Source: an uncultured Neglectibacter sp. (lineage in GTDB: Bacteria; Bacillota; Clostridia; Oscillospirales; Acutalibacteraceae). From it: DNA of 43,560 bases. Under the pieces are notes generated by a model. It saw nothing but the letters and a program-made list of their open reading frames with translations, did not search any database and was not told the DNA's origin. The position numbers and the translations under genes are program-made. Position 1 is the stretch's first letter. Each line of letters starts with the position of its first letter. Where the stretch lies: positions 1 to 43,560 of the forward strand of contig CAJFEW010000029.1 of NCBI GenBank assembly GCA_904374805.1. The letters are read 5' to 3'. Below are positions 8,096 through 16,763 of this stretch, piece by piece.

Positions 8096-9825
8096 GAAGC
8101 TCATCCTCCTCTCCCAGCTGTGAATGGTAAATGTCTTGGTAAGCAGGGCAGGTGCGCAGCAGTTCCTGGTGGGGGCCGCAGCCGACTATCCTGCCATTTT
8201 CCAGCACCAGGATACGGTTCGCCCGGCGCACGGAGGCCACCCGCTGGGCCACAATAAGCTTTGTGACCTGGGAGCGGGAATTGTCCAAAGCGTCGTACAG
8301 GGCAGCCTCGGTCTTCAAGTCCAAGGCGCTGGTGGAATCGTCGAAAATAAGAATCTCCGCGGGTTTTATCACGGCTCTGGCGATGGGCACCCGCTGCTTC
8401 TGGCCGCCGGAAAGGCTGGCGCCGCCCTCGGCCACATAGGTGTTATAGCCCCGAGGGCTGGCGGAGACAAAGCTGTCCGCCTGGGCGACCTGCGCCGCCT
8501 GCTGGATGTCTTCCTGGCTGGCGCCGGGGCTGCCCCAAGCGATGTTCTCCCCGATGGTACCGGTAAACAACTGGCTTTTTTGCAGCACGGTGGAGACCTT
8601 TTCGCGCAAGTCCCGCTGATGGTACCGGCGCACGTCCACGCCGTCCACCAAGACCTGCCCCTGGGTAACGTCGTAAAAGCGGGGAATCAAGTTGACCAGG
8701 GAGGTCTTCCCGCAGCCGGTGGCGCCCATAATGGCCACAGTTTCCCCGGGGCGCACCTTGAAACTGATGTGCTCCAGCACAGGATGGCTGCTGCCGGGGT
8801 AGGCGAAGGACACGTCCCGGAACTCGATTTCCCCGTGGGAGGCGGTGTCCCCGGTGAAGGGGCCGTCCACCAAGGCAGGCTGGCTTTGGAGGACTTCCTT
8901 CACCCGCTTCCAGGAGGCAATGCCCCGGGAGATGCTTTGAAACAACATCACCAGCATCAAGATGCCGTTGAGCAGCTGGGTGGTGTAGGTGATGGCCGCC
9001 ATAATAGTGCCCGGAGAGGTGTCGCCGCTTTCCACCTGGAAAGAGCCCACCGCCAAGATCACCGCTACCACCACGTACATCAGGGCATTGATAACGGGAT
9101 TCATAAAGGCGAAGATAACCAAGGTGCGCAGCTGAGTCTGGATGAGCTGACCGTTGGCCTTTCCAAACCTGGCTTTCTCGTACAGCTCCCGCACGCAGGC
9201 CTTGATCACCCGGATGCCGGAAACGTCCTCTTGCAGGATGGCGTTGATGGCGTCCAGCTGAGATTGAAGCTTTGTAAACAAGGGGTTGGCCTTGGCGATG
9301 CAAACGGCCAAGCATCCCACGGTAAGGGGAAAGGCGCACAGCACCACCAGGCCAAAGGTATGGTTTAAGCGGAACATGCAGTACATGCTGCCAAACATCA
9401 GCATAGAGGTGCGAATCATGCCCCGGACAAACTGGGAGACAAAGTTCTGCACCTGGGTGATGTCGTTGGTCACCCGGGTGACCAACGAACCCGTGCCGAA
9501 CTGGTCCAGCTGGGGGAAGGAAAACTGCATCATCCGGCGGAAGCAGTCCTTGCGGATTTCGTTGCCGATGTTCTGGCCAGACATGTGAACGAACACGTTA
9601 TTCAGAGAGCCGCACAACACGCCGAACAACACTAGGCCCACCATCTGCAGGCCAGCTTCCAAATCAAATCCAGATTGCCCACGCCGCCATTGTGCAGGCC
9701 CAGGACGCCGTCGTCCACAATTTGGCTCATGATGCCTGGCTGGAGCAGGTCCATGGCCACCTCCCCCACCATGAACAGCCCCGCCAAAATGGCGTAAGGC
9801 AAAAAGGTTTGATGTACTTCCACAT
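8088..9825 (-). pseudogene. ABC exporter half-transporter, degenerate ATPase site, two frameshifts
   Basis: About 579 residues if repaired. The start ATG at 9825 (GAGGAG upstream) reads MWKYIKPF, then a base is missing in the A5 run at 9801-9805. The next frame reads LPYAILAGLFMVGEVAMD to GGVGNLDLIWK, and a second base is missing near 9653-9657 before AGLQMVGLVLFG. The remainder is intact: Walker A GATGCGKTS, signature LSGGQ, and Walker B ILIFDDSTSALD, where Asp replaces the catalytic Glu. This D-for-E change with a deviant signature (ISQGQ) in the partner is the known mark of the degenerate site of heterodimeric ABC exporters. The gene lies 3 bp after the MarR gene, in one operon. Confidence 0.85.
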
Positions 9826-9828
9826 GCT

Positions 9829-10329
9829 TTACTCCTCTCGGTGGCCGTGGGGATGCCCATAACCGTGGCCCCGGCCTGCCGCTGGATAGCGGCTGGACCA
9901 ATCCTCCCGCAGCTTCTCCAAGAGGGTGAGAAGCTGCTGCTTTTCCCCTTCGCTAAGGCAGGAAAACATCTCTTCGTGGCGGCGAGCGCGCTGGGCACGG
10001 GCCTCCTTGGCTCGAGCCAACCCTGCTTCCGTTAAGGCGATGTCCACGGTCCTCCGGTCCTCCTGGCTGGGGGTGCGGGTGACGGCCCCGGCGTTTTCCA
10101 GCTTGGCGAACACCTCGCTGGCAGAGCCGGGCTGGATGCCCAGCCGTTGGGTCAGCTCCCGCTGGGTGACAGCACCGCCCAGATCCTCCAGCACCATCAG
10201 CACCCGCTTTTGACTGCCCTTGCCCTCGTACAGACCGCGCATCACGTGGCTTACGTCCCGCAGGCAGATGACGAGCCAGTGGCTGATGCTGGGCTCTCCC
10301 CGGCGCCTTGCTTCGTGAAATTCTTTCAT
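9829..10329 (-). CDS. MarR-family transcriptional regulator
   Basis: 166-residue winged-helix repressor. The DNA-binding core is GGAVTQRELTQRLGIQPGSASEVFAKLENAG with the wing at QEDRRTVDIALTEAG. The C-terminal helix ends in a His/Gly-rich tail (GRGHGYGHPHGHREE) that could bind metal but may be incidental. The ATG at 10329 has GGGAGGG 9-10 bp upstream; the longer form would need TTG at 10347. It is the first gene of the operon with the ABC exporter pair and very likely autoregulates through the operator at 10359-10404. Its regulator-exporter arrangement is that of MarR systems that sense the exported drug. Confidence 0.88.
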   Translation of the reverse strand: MKEFHEARRRGEPSISHWLVICLRDVSHVMRGLYEGKGSQKRVLMVLEDLGGAVTQRELTQRLGIQPGSASEVFAKLENAGAVTRTPSQEDRRTVDIALTEAGLARAKEARAQRARRHEEMFSCLSEGEKQQLLTLLEKLREDWSSRYPAAGRGHGYGHPHGHREE

Positions 10330-10358
10330 AGGCACATGCCCTCCCAATCAATTCATTC

Positions 10359-10404
10359 GGTACCTTAATAATAAGCGCGCCGCGCAAAATTGTCAAGGTA
10401 CCTT
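10359..10404 (-). promoter_or_regulatory. MarR-ABC promoter framed by two GGTACC operators
   Basis: On the minus strand TTGACA (10396-10391) and TATTAT (10373-10368) are 17 bp apart. The perfect palindrome AAGGTACCTT (10395-10404) overlaps the -35, and a second AAGGTACC (10366-10359, minus strand) follows the -10. The spacer is a GC-only palindrome (GCGCGCCGCGC). Bound MarR dimers would cover both promoter elements. Confidence 0.65.
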
Positions 10405-10442
10405 TTGAATTTTTTCAGCGAGGAAATTTTGGGAAACGAAGG

Positions 10443-10471
10443 TTGACAAAGGCAAAAAAACATGCTAGAGT
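10443..10471 (+). promoter_or_regulatory. mgtA promoter
   Basis: TTGACA (10443-10448) and TAGAGT (10466-10471) are separated by 17 bp. Predicted transcription start is at about 10478, exactly where the M-box begins. Confidence 0.75.
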
Positions 10472-10474
10472 GAA

Positions 10475-10626
10475 CTTATTCGGTAAGTAAGGCTCCTACA
10501 GGGATATGGGCTGCTGCCGCGAAATGGTGGAGACACCATGAGCTGGTTTGAACAGGGCACGTCGAAAGCAAGGCGTGCCATAACGCAGTTTCACCGCCCT
10601 GCAGAGTTAAAGCTCAAACGAATGGG
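10475..10626 (+). promoter_or_regulatory. M-box (ykoK) Mg2+ riboswitch
   Basis: Contains the conserved M-box blocks: GTAAGTAAGGCTCCTACAG, then GGGCTGCTGCCG, AAATGGTGGAGACACCAT, and the 3' block AGTTAAAGCTCAAACGAAT. The closing P1 helix is ATTCG (10478-10482) with CGAAT (10619-10623). This RNA binds Mg2+ and, when Mg2+ is plentiful, favours a downstream terminator. It fits the downstream gene, an Mg2+ P-type ATPase. The assignment is from remembered consensus; a covariance-model search would confirm it. Confidence 0.92.
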
Positions 10627-10639
10627 ACGGAACTCTTTT

Positions 10640-10680
10640 CCCCCGTGTTCTTACCGAACGCGGGGGATGTTTTATTTTCT
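10640..10680 (+). terminator. M-box-controlled intrinsic terminator
   Basis: CCCCCGTGTTC (10640-10650) pairs with GAACGCGGGGG (10656-10666) around a 5-nt loop and is followed by ATGTTTTATTTT. It lies 14 nt after the aptamer, the usual expression platform of a transcriptional off-switch. Confidence 0.85.
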
Positions 10681-10699
10681 GAGAAAGGCAGGGACGACC

Positions 10700-10768
10700 A
10701 TGTCCTGTGACAGTTGCAAACAAAAGACTTTCTCCAAGCGATGGCCGCCTCTGTCCGGGCAGGCTTAG
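10700..10768 (+). CDS. Small leader ORF 1, CxxC peptide
   Basis: 22-codon ORF beginning MSCDSCKQKTF, lying between the M-box terminator and a second terminator. It has two cysteines in a CxxC spacing near the start and a basic/aromatic middle (SKRWPP). The ribosome site is poor (GCAGGGA about 4 bp upstream), so translation is uncertain. No known family is recognised. It could be a leader peptide or meaningless. Confidence 0.25.
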   Translation: MSCDSCKQKTFSKRWPPLSGQA

Positions 10769-10793
10769 GCTCTTTTTGCCCTGCATACAAGGC

Positions 10794-10829
10794 GCCGCCG
10801 CTTGGAACCCTTTCCGCGGTGGCTTTTTT
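10794..10829 (+). terminator. Second intrinsic terminator in the mgtA leader
   Basis: GCCGCCGC (10794-10801) pairs with GCGGTGGC (10816-10823) with one G-U pair across a 14-nt loop, followed directly by six T (10824-10829). A transcript that escapes the M-box terminator must also pass this site to reach mgtA. Confidence 0.7.
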
Positions 10830-10901
10830 ATGCCCTTTTTTGGAAAACAACGCCTTTTGGCGATGAGATACACAACTTTCTTTTACAGGGAGGTGAGACA
10901 C

Positions 10902-10985
10902 ATGGACACGGGAAATTGCGGCGGCGCGGCCTTGGGAGAACAAAAAAGCACAGCACGGGATGACCCTTGTCCCTGCTGTCTCTGA
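10902..10985 (+). CDS. Small leader ORF 2, Cys-rich peptide before mgtA
   Basis: 27-codon ORF starting MDTGNCGGAALG and ending DDPCPCCL. It has a strong ribosome site, GGGAGGTG, about 6 bp before the ATG, comparable to the site of mgtA itself. The four cysteines include three in the last five residues, interleaved with proline. It ends 5 nt before a GC hairpin and 69 bp before the mgtA start. The layout resembles a regulatory leader peptide (compare the role, not the sequence, of MgtL ahead of enterobacterial mgtA). Alternatively it is a small stand-alone protein. No homologue is recalled. Confidence 0.5.
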   Translation: MDTGNCGGAALGEQKSTARDDPCPCCL

Positions 10986-10990
10986 CCCTC

Positions 10991-11034
10991 TCCGCGCCTC
11001 CACCGTTCTCTCCCGCTTTTGCGCGGATCATTTT
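10991..11034 (+). other. Hairpin after leader ORF 2
   Basis: TCCGCGC (10991-10997) is the reverse complement of GCGCGGA (11021-11027), with a 23-nt loop, then TCATTTTTA. It could act as a weak terminator or sequester sequence near the mgtA ribosome site (GGGAGGTG at about 11039). A ribosome stalled at the ORF 2 stop would cover the left arm. Confidence 0.4.
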
Positions 11035-11054
11035 TACTTGGGAGGTGCAAACCA

Positions 11055-13757
11055 ATGATGAAAAAATGGAAGAAGAACGCCGCCCTGTCCTTGGCGGCTG
11101 ACAAGATGAAAAACGAGGGGACCAACGCCCGGCTGCTGTGGGCCGCCACCCACAAGGCAGGGGAACTGTTTCAAGCCTATGGCACCACTGCCAACGGGCT
11201 GTCCCCGGAGGCGGTGGAGCTCTCTCGGGAGGAACATGGCGAAAATGTGCTGACCTACGGCAAGAAAGAACCCTTGCTCCGCCGGCTGGCGGAGGCCTTT
11301 ATCAACCCCTTTACAGTGGTGCTGCTGGCTCTGGCGGTGATCTCCCTGTTCACCGATGTGCTATTGGCCCAGCCGGGAGAAGAGAATATCGCCACGGTGC
11401 TTATCATCACCGGCATGGTAGGGATTTCCGGAGTCCTGCGGTTCGTTCAAGAGACACGCAGCGGAAACGTGGCTGCCAAGCTCAGCGGGATGCTTCACAC
11501 CACTGCTCTGGTGGAACGGGACAACGTCCGCGCCGAGCTGCCCATGGAGGAACTGGTGGCAGGAGACATCGTCCACCTGTCCGCCGGGGACATGGTGCCA
11601 GCAGATGTGCGGATCCTCCAGGCCAAAGACTTGTTCCTCAGTCAATCGGCTCTCACCGGGGAAAGCGAGCCCGTGGAAAAAACAGGGGCCGTTGCCCTGG
11701 GAAAATCCTCCCTGACCGAGCTGCCCAACCTGGCCTTTTTGGGCAGCAGCGTGGTCAGCGGCAGCGCCAAAGCTCTGGTGCTCTCTGTGGGCAACCGCAC
11801 CATGCTGGGAGTGCTGGCAAAAAAGCTGAACCAGCGCCCCCCTAAAACCACCTTTGAGAAAGGGGTCAATTCCGTCTCTTGGGTGCTCATCCGGTTTATG
11901 CTGGCGATGGTACCGGTGGTGCTCTTCCTCAACGGGTTTACAAAGGGAGACTGGATGCAGGCGGTGTTGTTCGCCATCTCCATCGCCGTGGGTCTGACCC
12001 CGGAGATGCTGCCCATGATCGTCACCGCGTCCCTGGCAAAAGGGGCGTTGACTATGAGCAAAGAAAAGGTCATCATCAAGAACCTGAACTCCATCCAAAA
12101 CCTGGGCTCCATGGACATTCTCTGCACGGATAAAACCGGCACCCTCACCCAGGATAAGGTGGTGCTGGAATATCACCTGAACCTGACCGGCGAGGAAGAC
12201 GACCGGGTGCTGCGCCACGCTTTTCTCAACAGCTACTTTCAAACAGGGTTGAAAAACTTGATCGACTTGGCAGTGCTGGAAAAACAGCAAGAACTGGGAG
12301 CAGAAGAGCTGACCGGCCGCTATGCCAAGGTGGATGAAATCCCCTTTGACTTTGAACGCCGCCGCATGAGCGTGGTGGTGCGAGACCGGAAGGGCAAGAC
12401 CCAGCTGGTCACCAAAGGGGCGGTGGAAGAGATGCTCTCCTGCTGCGCCTACGCCCAGTGGGGGGACCGGGTGCTGCCTCTGGAGGACAAGGTGCGCCGG
12501 CTGGCCCAGGAGCAGGCCGATAGGTTGAACCAGCAGGGGATGCGCGTTATCGCGGTGGCGCAAAAGACCAATCCCGCCCCGGTGGGACAATTCTCTGTAA
12601 AAGACGAGCGAAACATGGTGCTTTTGGGCTTTTTAGCTCTGCTGGACCCGCCCAAGGACACGTCCCGAGCCGCTGTCCAGGCACTCCAGGAACACGGCGT
12701 GGCGGTGAAAATTCTCACCGGGGACAACGAAAAAGTCACCCAGGCGATCTGCCGCCAAGTGGGGTTGGACGCAGAACATATCTTGCTGGGAAGCGACCTT
12801 GACAGCCTCACCGACCAGGAGCTGGGCCAGTGCGCCGAGAAGGTGGCGGTGTTTGCCAAGCTCTCCCCCGACCAAAAGGCCCGGGTGGTGAAAGTCCTGC
12901 GGGACAAAGGCCACAGCGTGGGTTACATGGGAGACGGCATCAACGATGCAGCCGCACTGAAAGCTGCAGACGTGGGCATCTCCGTGGACACTGCGGTGGA
13001 CATTGCCAAGGAATCCGCTTCGGTGGTGTTGCTGGAAAAGGATTTGCTGGTGCTGAAAAAGGGCGTTTTGGAGGGACGGAATACCTATGCCAACATGATG
13101 AAGTACATCAAAATGACCGCATCCTCCAACTTTGGGAACATGCTCTCCGTACTGGCGGCCAGTGCCTTCCTGCCCTTCCTGCCCATGGCCTCTCTGCATC
13201 TGCTGCTCCTCAACTTGATCTACGACATTTCCTGTACGGCCATGTCCTGGGACAATGTGGACGAGGACTATTTGAAAGTTCCCAGGAAATGGAACGCCAA
13301 GGGCATTGGGCGCTTCATGCTGTGGATCGGGCCCATCAGCTCTATCTTCGACATTGCCACCTACCTGCTGCTGTACTTTGTGCTGTGCCCCCTGGCAACC
13401 GGCGGCCTGCTCTACTCCCAGATCAGCGATCCGGCCACCCAAGCCCTGTATGTGGCCCTCTTCCAAACCGGATGGTTCGTGGAGTCCATGTGGACCCAGA
13501 CGCTGGTCATCCACATGCTGCGCACCGAAAAGCTCCCCTTCCTCCACAGCCGTGCTTCCGCCCCGGTGACACTGCTCTCCCTGGCAGGCATTGCTCTGGT
13601 TACGGCGATCCCCTATACGCCCTTAGCGGCCTGGTTGGAACTGGCGCCTCTTCCCCTCGTGTATTTTCTCTTGCTGGGGGCAGTGGCACTCAGTTACATG
13701 GCTCTCGTGACCGTCGTGAAAAAGCTGTATATCCGGCGGTATGGGGAGTGGATGTAA
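11055..13757 (+). CDS. mgtA: Magnesium-transporting P-type ATPase
   Basis: 900-residue type IIIB P-type ATPase that imports Mg2+ across the cytoplasmic membrane. The cytoplasmic N-terminus is followed by membrane helices from about 80, the actuator motif LTGES (in [12 protein letters not shown]), the phosphorylation motif CTDKTGTLT (Asp acceptor) and the hinge [20 protein letters not shown]. The C-terminal helical bundle includes [17 protein letters not shown], a sequence typical of MgtA/MgtB. The second in-frame ATG is at 11058; 11055 is chosen with GGGAGGTG upstream. Control by the M-box at 10475-10626 agrees with Mg2+ as substrate. The gene is full length and intact, unlike its neighbours on both sides. 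Confidence 0.95.
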   Translation: MMKKWKKNAALSLAADKMKNEGTNARLLWAATHKAGELFQAYGTTANGLSPEAVELSREEHGENVLTYGKKEPLLRRLAEAFINPFTVVLLALAVISLFTDVLLAQPGEENIATVLIITGMVGISGVLRFVQETRSGNVAAKLSGMLHTTALVERDNVRAELPMEELVAGDIVHLSAGDMVPADVRILQAKDLFLSQSALTGESEPVEKTGAVALGKSSLTELPNLAFLGSSVVSGSAKALVLSVGNRTMLGVLAKKLNQRPPKTTFEKGVNSVSWVLIRFMLAMVPVVLFLNGFTKGDWMQAVLFAISIAVGLTPEMLPMIVTASLAKGALTMSKEKVIIKNLNSIQNLGSMDILCTDKTGTLTQDKVVLEYHLNLTGEEDDRVLRHAFLNSYFQTGLKNLIDLAVLEKQQELGAEELTGRYAKVDEIPFDFERRRMSVVVRDRKGKTQLVTKGAVEEMLSCCAYAQWGDRVLPLEDKVRRLAQEQADRLNQQGMRVIAVAQKTNPAPVGQFSVKDERNMVLLGFLALLDPPKDTSRAAVQALQEHGVAVKILTGDNEKVTQAICRQVGLDAEHILLGSDLDSLTDQELGQCAEKVAVFAKLSPDQKARVVKVLRDKGHSVGYMGDGINDAAALKAADVGISVDTAVDIAKESASVVLLEKDLLVLKKGVLEGRNTYANMMKYIKMTASSNFGNMLSVLAASAFLPFLPMASLHLLLLNLIYDISCTAMSWDNVDEDYLKVPRKWNAKGIGRFMLWIGPISSIFDIATYLLLYFVLCPLATGGLLYSQISDPATQALYVALFQTGWFVESMWTQTLVIHMLRTEKLPFLHSRASAPVTLLSLAGIALVTAIPYTPLAAWLELAPLPLVYFLLLGAVALSYMALVTVVKKLYIRRYGEWM

Positions 13758-13777
13758 CGGCGCCATGGGTGATAGAG

Positions 13778-13817
13778 AAGCAAAAGCTGGAGGGAAACCC
13801 CTCTGGCTTTTTGCTTT
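13778..13817 (+). terminator. mgtA terminator
   Basis: AAGCAAAAGCTGGAGGG pairs imperfectly with CCCCTCTGGCTTTTTGCTT. The T-rich right arm serves as the release tract. It lies 21 bp after the mgtA stop. Confidence 0.7.
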
Positions 13818-13913
13818 GCCACCGCTTTTCCCCAGGCGCCGCCTGTGTTATACGAAAGAACTAAGGGAAAAATAAGGGAAAGCTGATATGCTTGCAGAAG
13901 AGAGGTGAGAGTG

Positions 13914-14561
13914 ATGAAGCTTCTATACGCCGAGGACGAAGCCGCCATGAGCGAGGCGGTGGTGGATATCCTCACCTATCACAACTACGTGGTGGACCCG
14001 GTCTACGACGGGCAGGAGGCTTTGGCCTATGCCCAGTCCGGCCACTACGACGGGATTATTTAGGACATCATGATGCCCAAGCTAGACGGCCTGGAGGTGC
14101 TGCGCCTGCTGCGGGCCCAGGGCTGCCGCACGCCTATTTTGCTGCTCACCGCCAAAGCGGAGGTGGAGGATCAAGTGCAGGGCCTGGACCTGGGTGCGGA
14201 CGACTATCTGCCCAAGCCTTTTTCCATGGACCTGCTGCTGGCCCGGGTGCGGGCCATGCTTCGCCGGCGGGAGGAATTTACCCCCACGGTGCTGCAGTGC
14301 GGGAACATCTCTTTGAACCAGCAGACTTTCCAGCTCTCCAAGTTGGAATACCGCCTGATGGAGGTGCTTCTCTTAAACCAGGGCATCTATCTCTCCACCG
14401 AGGAGCTGCTCACCAAGGTGTGGGGTTATGACACCGACGCGGAACTGGGCGCTGTCTGGGTGTACATCTCTTACCTGCGCAAGCGGCTGACCGCTCTGCA
14501 CGCCAACGTAGCCATCACCGCCAAGCGGGGCGTAGGCTATACCTTGGAGGTGCGGGAATGA
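13914..14561 (+). pseudogene. OmpR-type response regulator with an in-frame amber codon
   Basis: Reads MKLLYAEDEAAMSEAV, a receiver domain with the acidic pair ED, up to YDGII. A TAG at 14061-14063 follows, then DIMMPKLDGLEVLRLL in the same frame. Family members have Leu at this spot, so one base change (TTG to TAG) explains it. The stop falls at codon 50, directly before D51, the expected phospho-acceptor. The rest is intact: receiver end LTAKAEVEDQVQGLDLGADDYLPKPF and a winged-helix DNA-binding domain ending RGVGYTLEVRE. An ATG at 14070 could start a 163-residue protein lacking D51. It overlaps the histidine kinase start (ATGA), so it is one operon. GAGAGGTGAGAG precedes the start. Confidence 0.85.
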
Positions 14562-15797
14562 CCAAGACGCTGCAAAAGAAATTTGTGGTGACAGCCATGG
14601 CGGCTATCACTGTGCTGCTGCTCCTGCTGCTGGGGGTCATCAACGTGGTGAACAGCGTGCTGGTATCGGGGGAAATCCAGCGCACGCTGGAGATTATCTG
14701 GCAGAGCGAGGGCGGCGAAGGCCTTCTCCCTCCCCCGGATCCCGCGCCCCGCGGCCCCGGGGAAGGTCCCAAAAACGCCCACGACACGGTGCTCTCCTCC
14801 AACTACTTCCTGGTGCATTACGACCAGGAGGGTGCTGTGGCCAAGGTGGATGTGAGCCGCACCTCCGCCGTCACGGAGGAGGTGGCCCAAGAGCTGGCCG
14901 CTCAGGCCTGCGCCGGGGAGCGAGAGGAAGGTAGGCTCTCCCGGTTCCGATACCTGCGGCGGGAAGCGCCCCAGGGCGGTGTCACTCTGGTGTTTTTTGG
15001 ACACCTCCGAGGAGGTGTTCTCCTACATCCGGGTGTTGCTGCTCTCGGTGGCGGCAGGCCTAGGGTGCTGGGGGCTGATGCTGGTGGTCGTCATTCTCCT
15101 ATCCCGGCGGGCCATCCGGCCCCTTGCAGAGAACATAGAGCGGCAAAAGCAATTTGTCACCAACGCGGGCCACGAGATCAAAACGCCCCTGGCCATCATC
15201 CAGTCCAACACGGAGGCTATGGAACTCTACTTGGGAGAGAGCAAGTGGAGCCGCAACATCAAGGAGCAGACCCGGCGCCTTAGTGGGCTGATGCAGAACC
15301 TTCTCACCTTGGCCCGCATGGACGAGGGCGCCGCGCCGGTCCAGAAGACCTCCCTCTCCCTGAGCGGCCTAGCGGAAAAAGTGTTGGAGCCCTTTCTCCA
15401 GCCCATAGAGGCCCAGGGTATCGCTTTGGAGCGGGACATCCAACCAGGGGTGACCCTCACCAGCGACCCGGCCCAGCTGGAACAACTGCTCTCCCTACTG
15501 CTGGACAACGCTGTGAAGTACACCGGCCCCGGGGGACGCATCTGCCTCTCTGTGAAGCAGGAGGGGAAACGGGCACGTCTCTGCCTGGAAAACACCTGTC
15601 CCCAGCTGCCCACGGTACCGCCGGACAAACTTTTCGACCGCTTTTACCGGGGGGACGCCGCCCGCACCCAGAAGGAGGGCGGCTACGGTATCGGTCTGGC
15701 AGTGGCCCGCTCCCTGGCCCAGGCCAATCAGGGGAGCTTGCACGCCCAGTATCTCCCGCCCCAGGTCATCCAGTTTGTGGCGCAATTCCCCAACTGA
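14558..15797 (+). pseudogene. Sensor histidine kinase with one frameshift
   Basis: About 412 residues if repaired. The first frame has an N-terminal membrane helix (VLLLLLLGVINVV) and an extracytoplasmic sensor segment of about 120 residues. The frame is lost at a run of six T at about 14992-14997. Removing one T gives VTLVFLDTSEEVFSYIRV and a second membrane helix, then the dimerisation/phospho-acceptor motif FVTNAGHEIKTPLAII, the N-box LLDNAVKYT and the G-box GGYGIGLAVARSL. The class resembles CutS/BaeS-like kinases paired with OmpR regulators. As written, neither fragment has both sensor and catalytic parts. The stimulus is unknown. Confidence 0.85.
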
Positions 15798-15816
15798 ACA
15801 CAAAAAAACACGTCAG

Positions 15817-15847
15817 GACGGACCGCAACCCGCGGTCCGTCTTTTTT
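15817..15847 (+). terminator. Terminator of the two-component operon
   Basis: A perfect 10-bp stem, GACGGACCGC (15817-15826) with GCGGTCCGTC (15832-15841), has a 5-nt loop and six T immediately after. Confidence 0.9.
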
Positions 15848-16079
15848 GTTGCTGCCTTTAAAGGAACAAAAAGCCTTGGCAAAAAAAGTTCGGGAATGGG
15901 GAAACGGAAAGAGGCGGCTTACCAGGTGCGGAGCAAGTGATGCGAGGGCATTCCTTCCACAAGTACTGACCCCTCTGGGGTCTGAGCAAATCACGCGTTT
16001 CCCAGCGATTTTGCTTTCTAAACTTTGGCTAAGGTTGGGGATGTATACTGGGCTGCACACACAGAAAGGAGTGGATTCC

Positions 16080-16737
16080 ATGGCTCTGCGCCACGAATGG
16101 AAACACCGGATCGACACCCCTGGCCTGCTGGCGCTGCGGGCCCGGCTGGGCGCCGTGCTCCCGCGAGACCCCCACGCCGTGGGCGGCAGCTATCAGGTGC
16201 GAAGTTTGTACTTTGACAACCTGGCAGACAAAGCCCTGCGGGAAAAATTAGAGAGCGCCAACCACCGGGAGAAGTTCCGGCTGCGGTTTTACAACGGGGA
16301 CCTATCCCTGCTTCTGCTGGAGAAAAAGACAAAGACAAACGGCCTGTGCGGGAAAACCCAAGCGGCCCTCACCGTGGAAGAGGCCCGGGCTTTGCTGGAA
16401 GGCCGCCACCAAGAACTCGGGAGCTCTTCTCCCCTGCTGGGGGAACTGTGCCGGAAGATGGACAGCCAGGGCCTGCGCCCTAAAACCATCGTGGAGTACA
16501 CCCGGGAACTCTTTCTCTACGGTCCGGGGAACGTGCGGGTGACCCTGGATTACCATGTCCGCACCGCCCTTTCCCCTGCCGGCTTTCTAGACCCGGGCTG
16601 CGTCACCCTCCCCGCGGCGGACGCCCCTGTCATCTTAGAGGTGAAGTGGGACGCGTTCCTCCCCGACCTGGTGCGGGACCTGGTGCAGGCGCACCTCCGC
16701 CTTTTCCAAGTACGCCGCCTGCCGCCTGTACGGCTAA
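16080..16737 (+). pseudogene. VTC-domain polyphosphate-polymerase-like protein, frameshifted near its end
   Basis: Starts MALRHEWKHRIDTPGLLAL with AAGGAG upstream. It shows the VTC4-like tunnel-fold features: VRSLYFDN, REKFRLRFYNG, LLLEKKTKTNG, KTIVEYTRELF and VILEVKWDAFLPDLVRDLVQ (acidic and basic residues lining the active tunnel). Members end with FSKYAACRLYG-stop. That sequence is present (TAA at 16735-16737) but one frame over, so one base is in excess near 16685-16692. Because of the slip the reading continues without a stop into the next gene and mimics a 452-residue fusion. Bacterial VTC proteins are predicted polyphosphate polymerases and are usually encoded with DUF4956 and CotH proteins, as here. 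The 220 bp upstream holds only a lone TATACT (16044-16049) and a 6-bp hairpin at 15968-15982. Confidence 0.8.
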
Positions 16738-16763
16738 ATTTCCAAGACAAGGAGAACAAGACA

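Noticed and set aside
6980..8257. 425-codon plus-strand ORF opposite the ABC exporter
   Set aside because: It is antisense to well-conserved ABC transporter sequence, is Gly/His/Gln-rich and has no family character. GC-rich DNA commonly leaves such frames open.
10707..10985. 92-codon ORF across the second mgtA-leader terminator
   Set aside because: Its upstream part overlaps a terminator hairpin and looks random. Only the last 27 codons have a ribosome site, so just those are listed.
14061..14063. TAG read as an amino acid (suppression or pyrrolysine)
   Set aside because: No other in-frame TAG is seen in conserved genes here, and nothing in the window suggests a suppressor or pyl system. 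A simple nonsense change is enough.
15968..15982. Hairpin GACCCC-TCT-GGGGTC as a terminator or riboswitch part
   Set aside because: Only 6 bp with a 3-nt loop, no T run, and no riboswitch consensus recognised around it.
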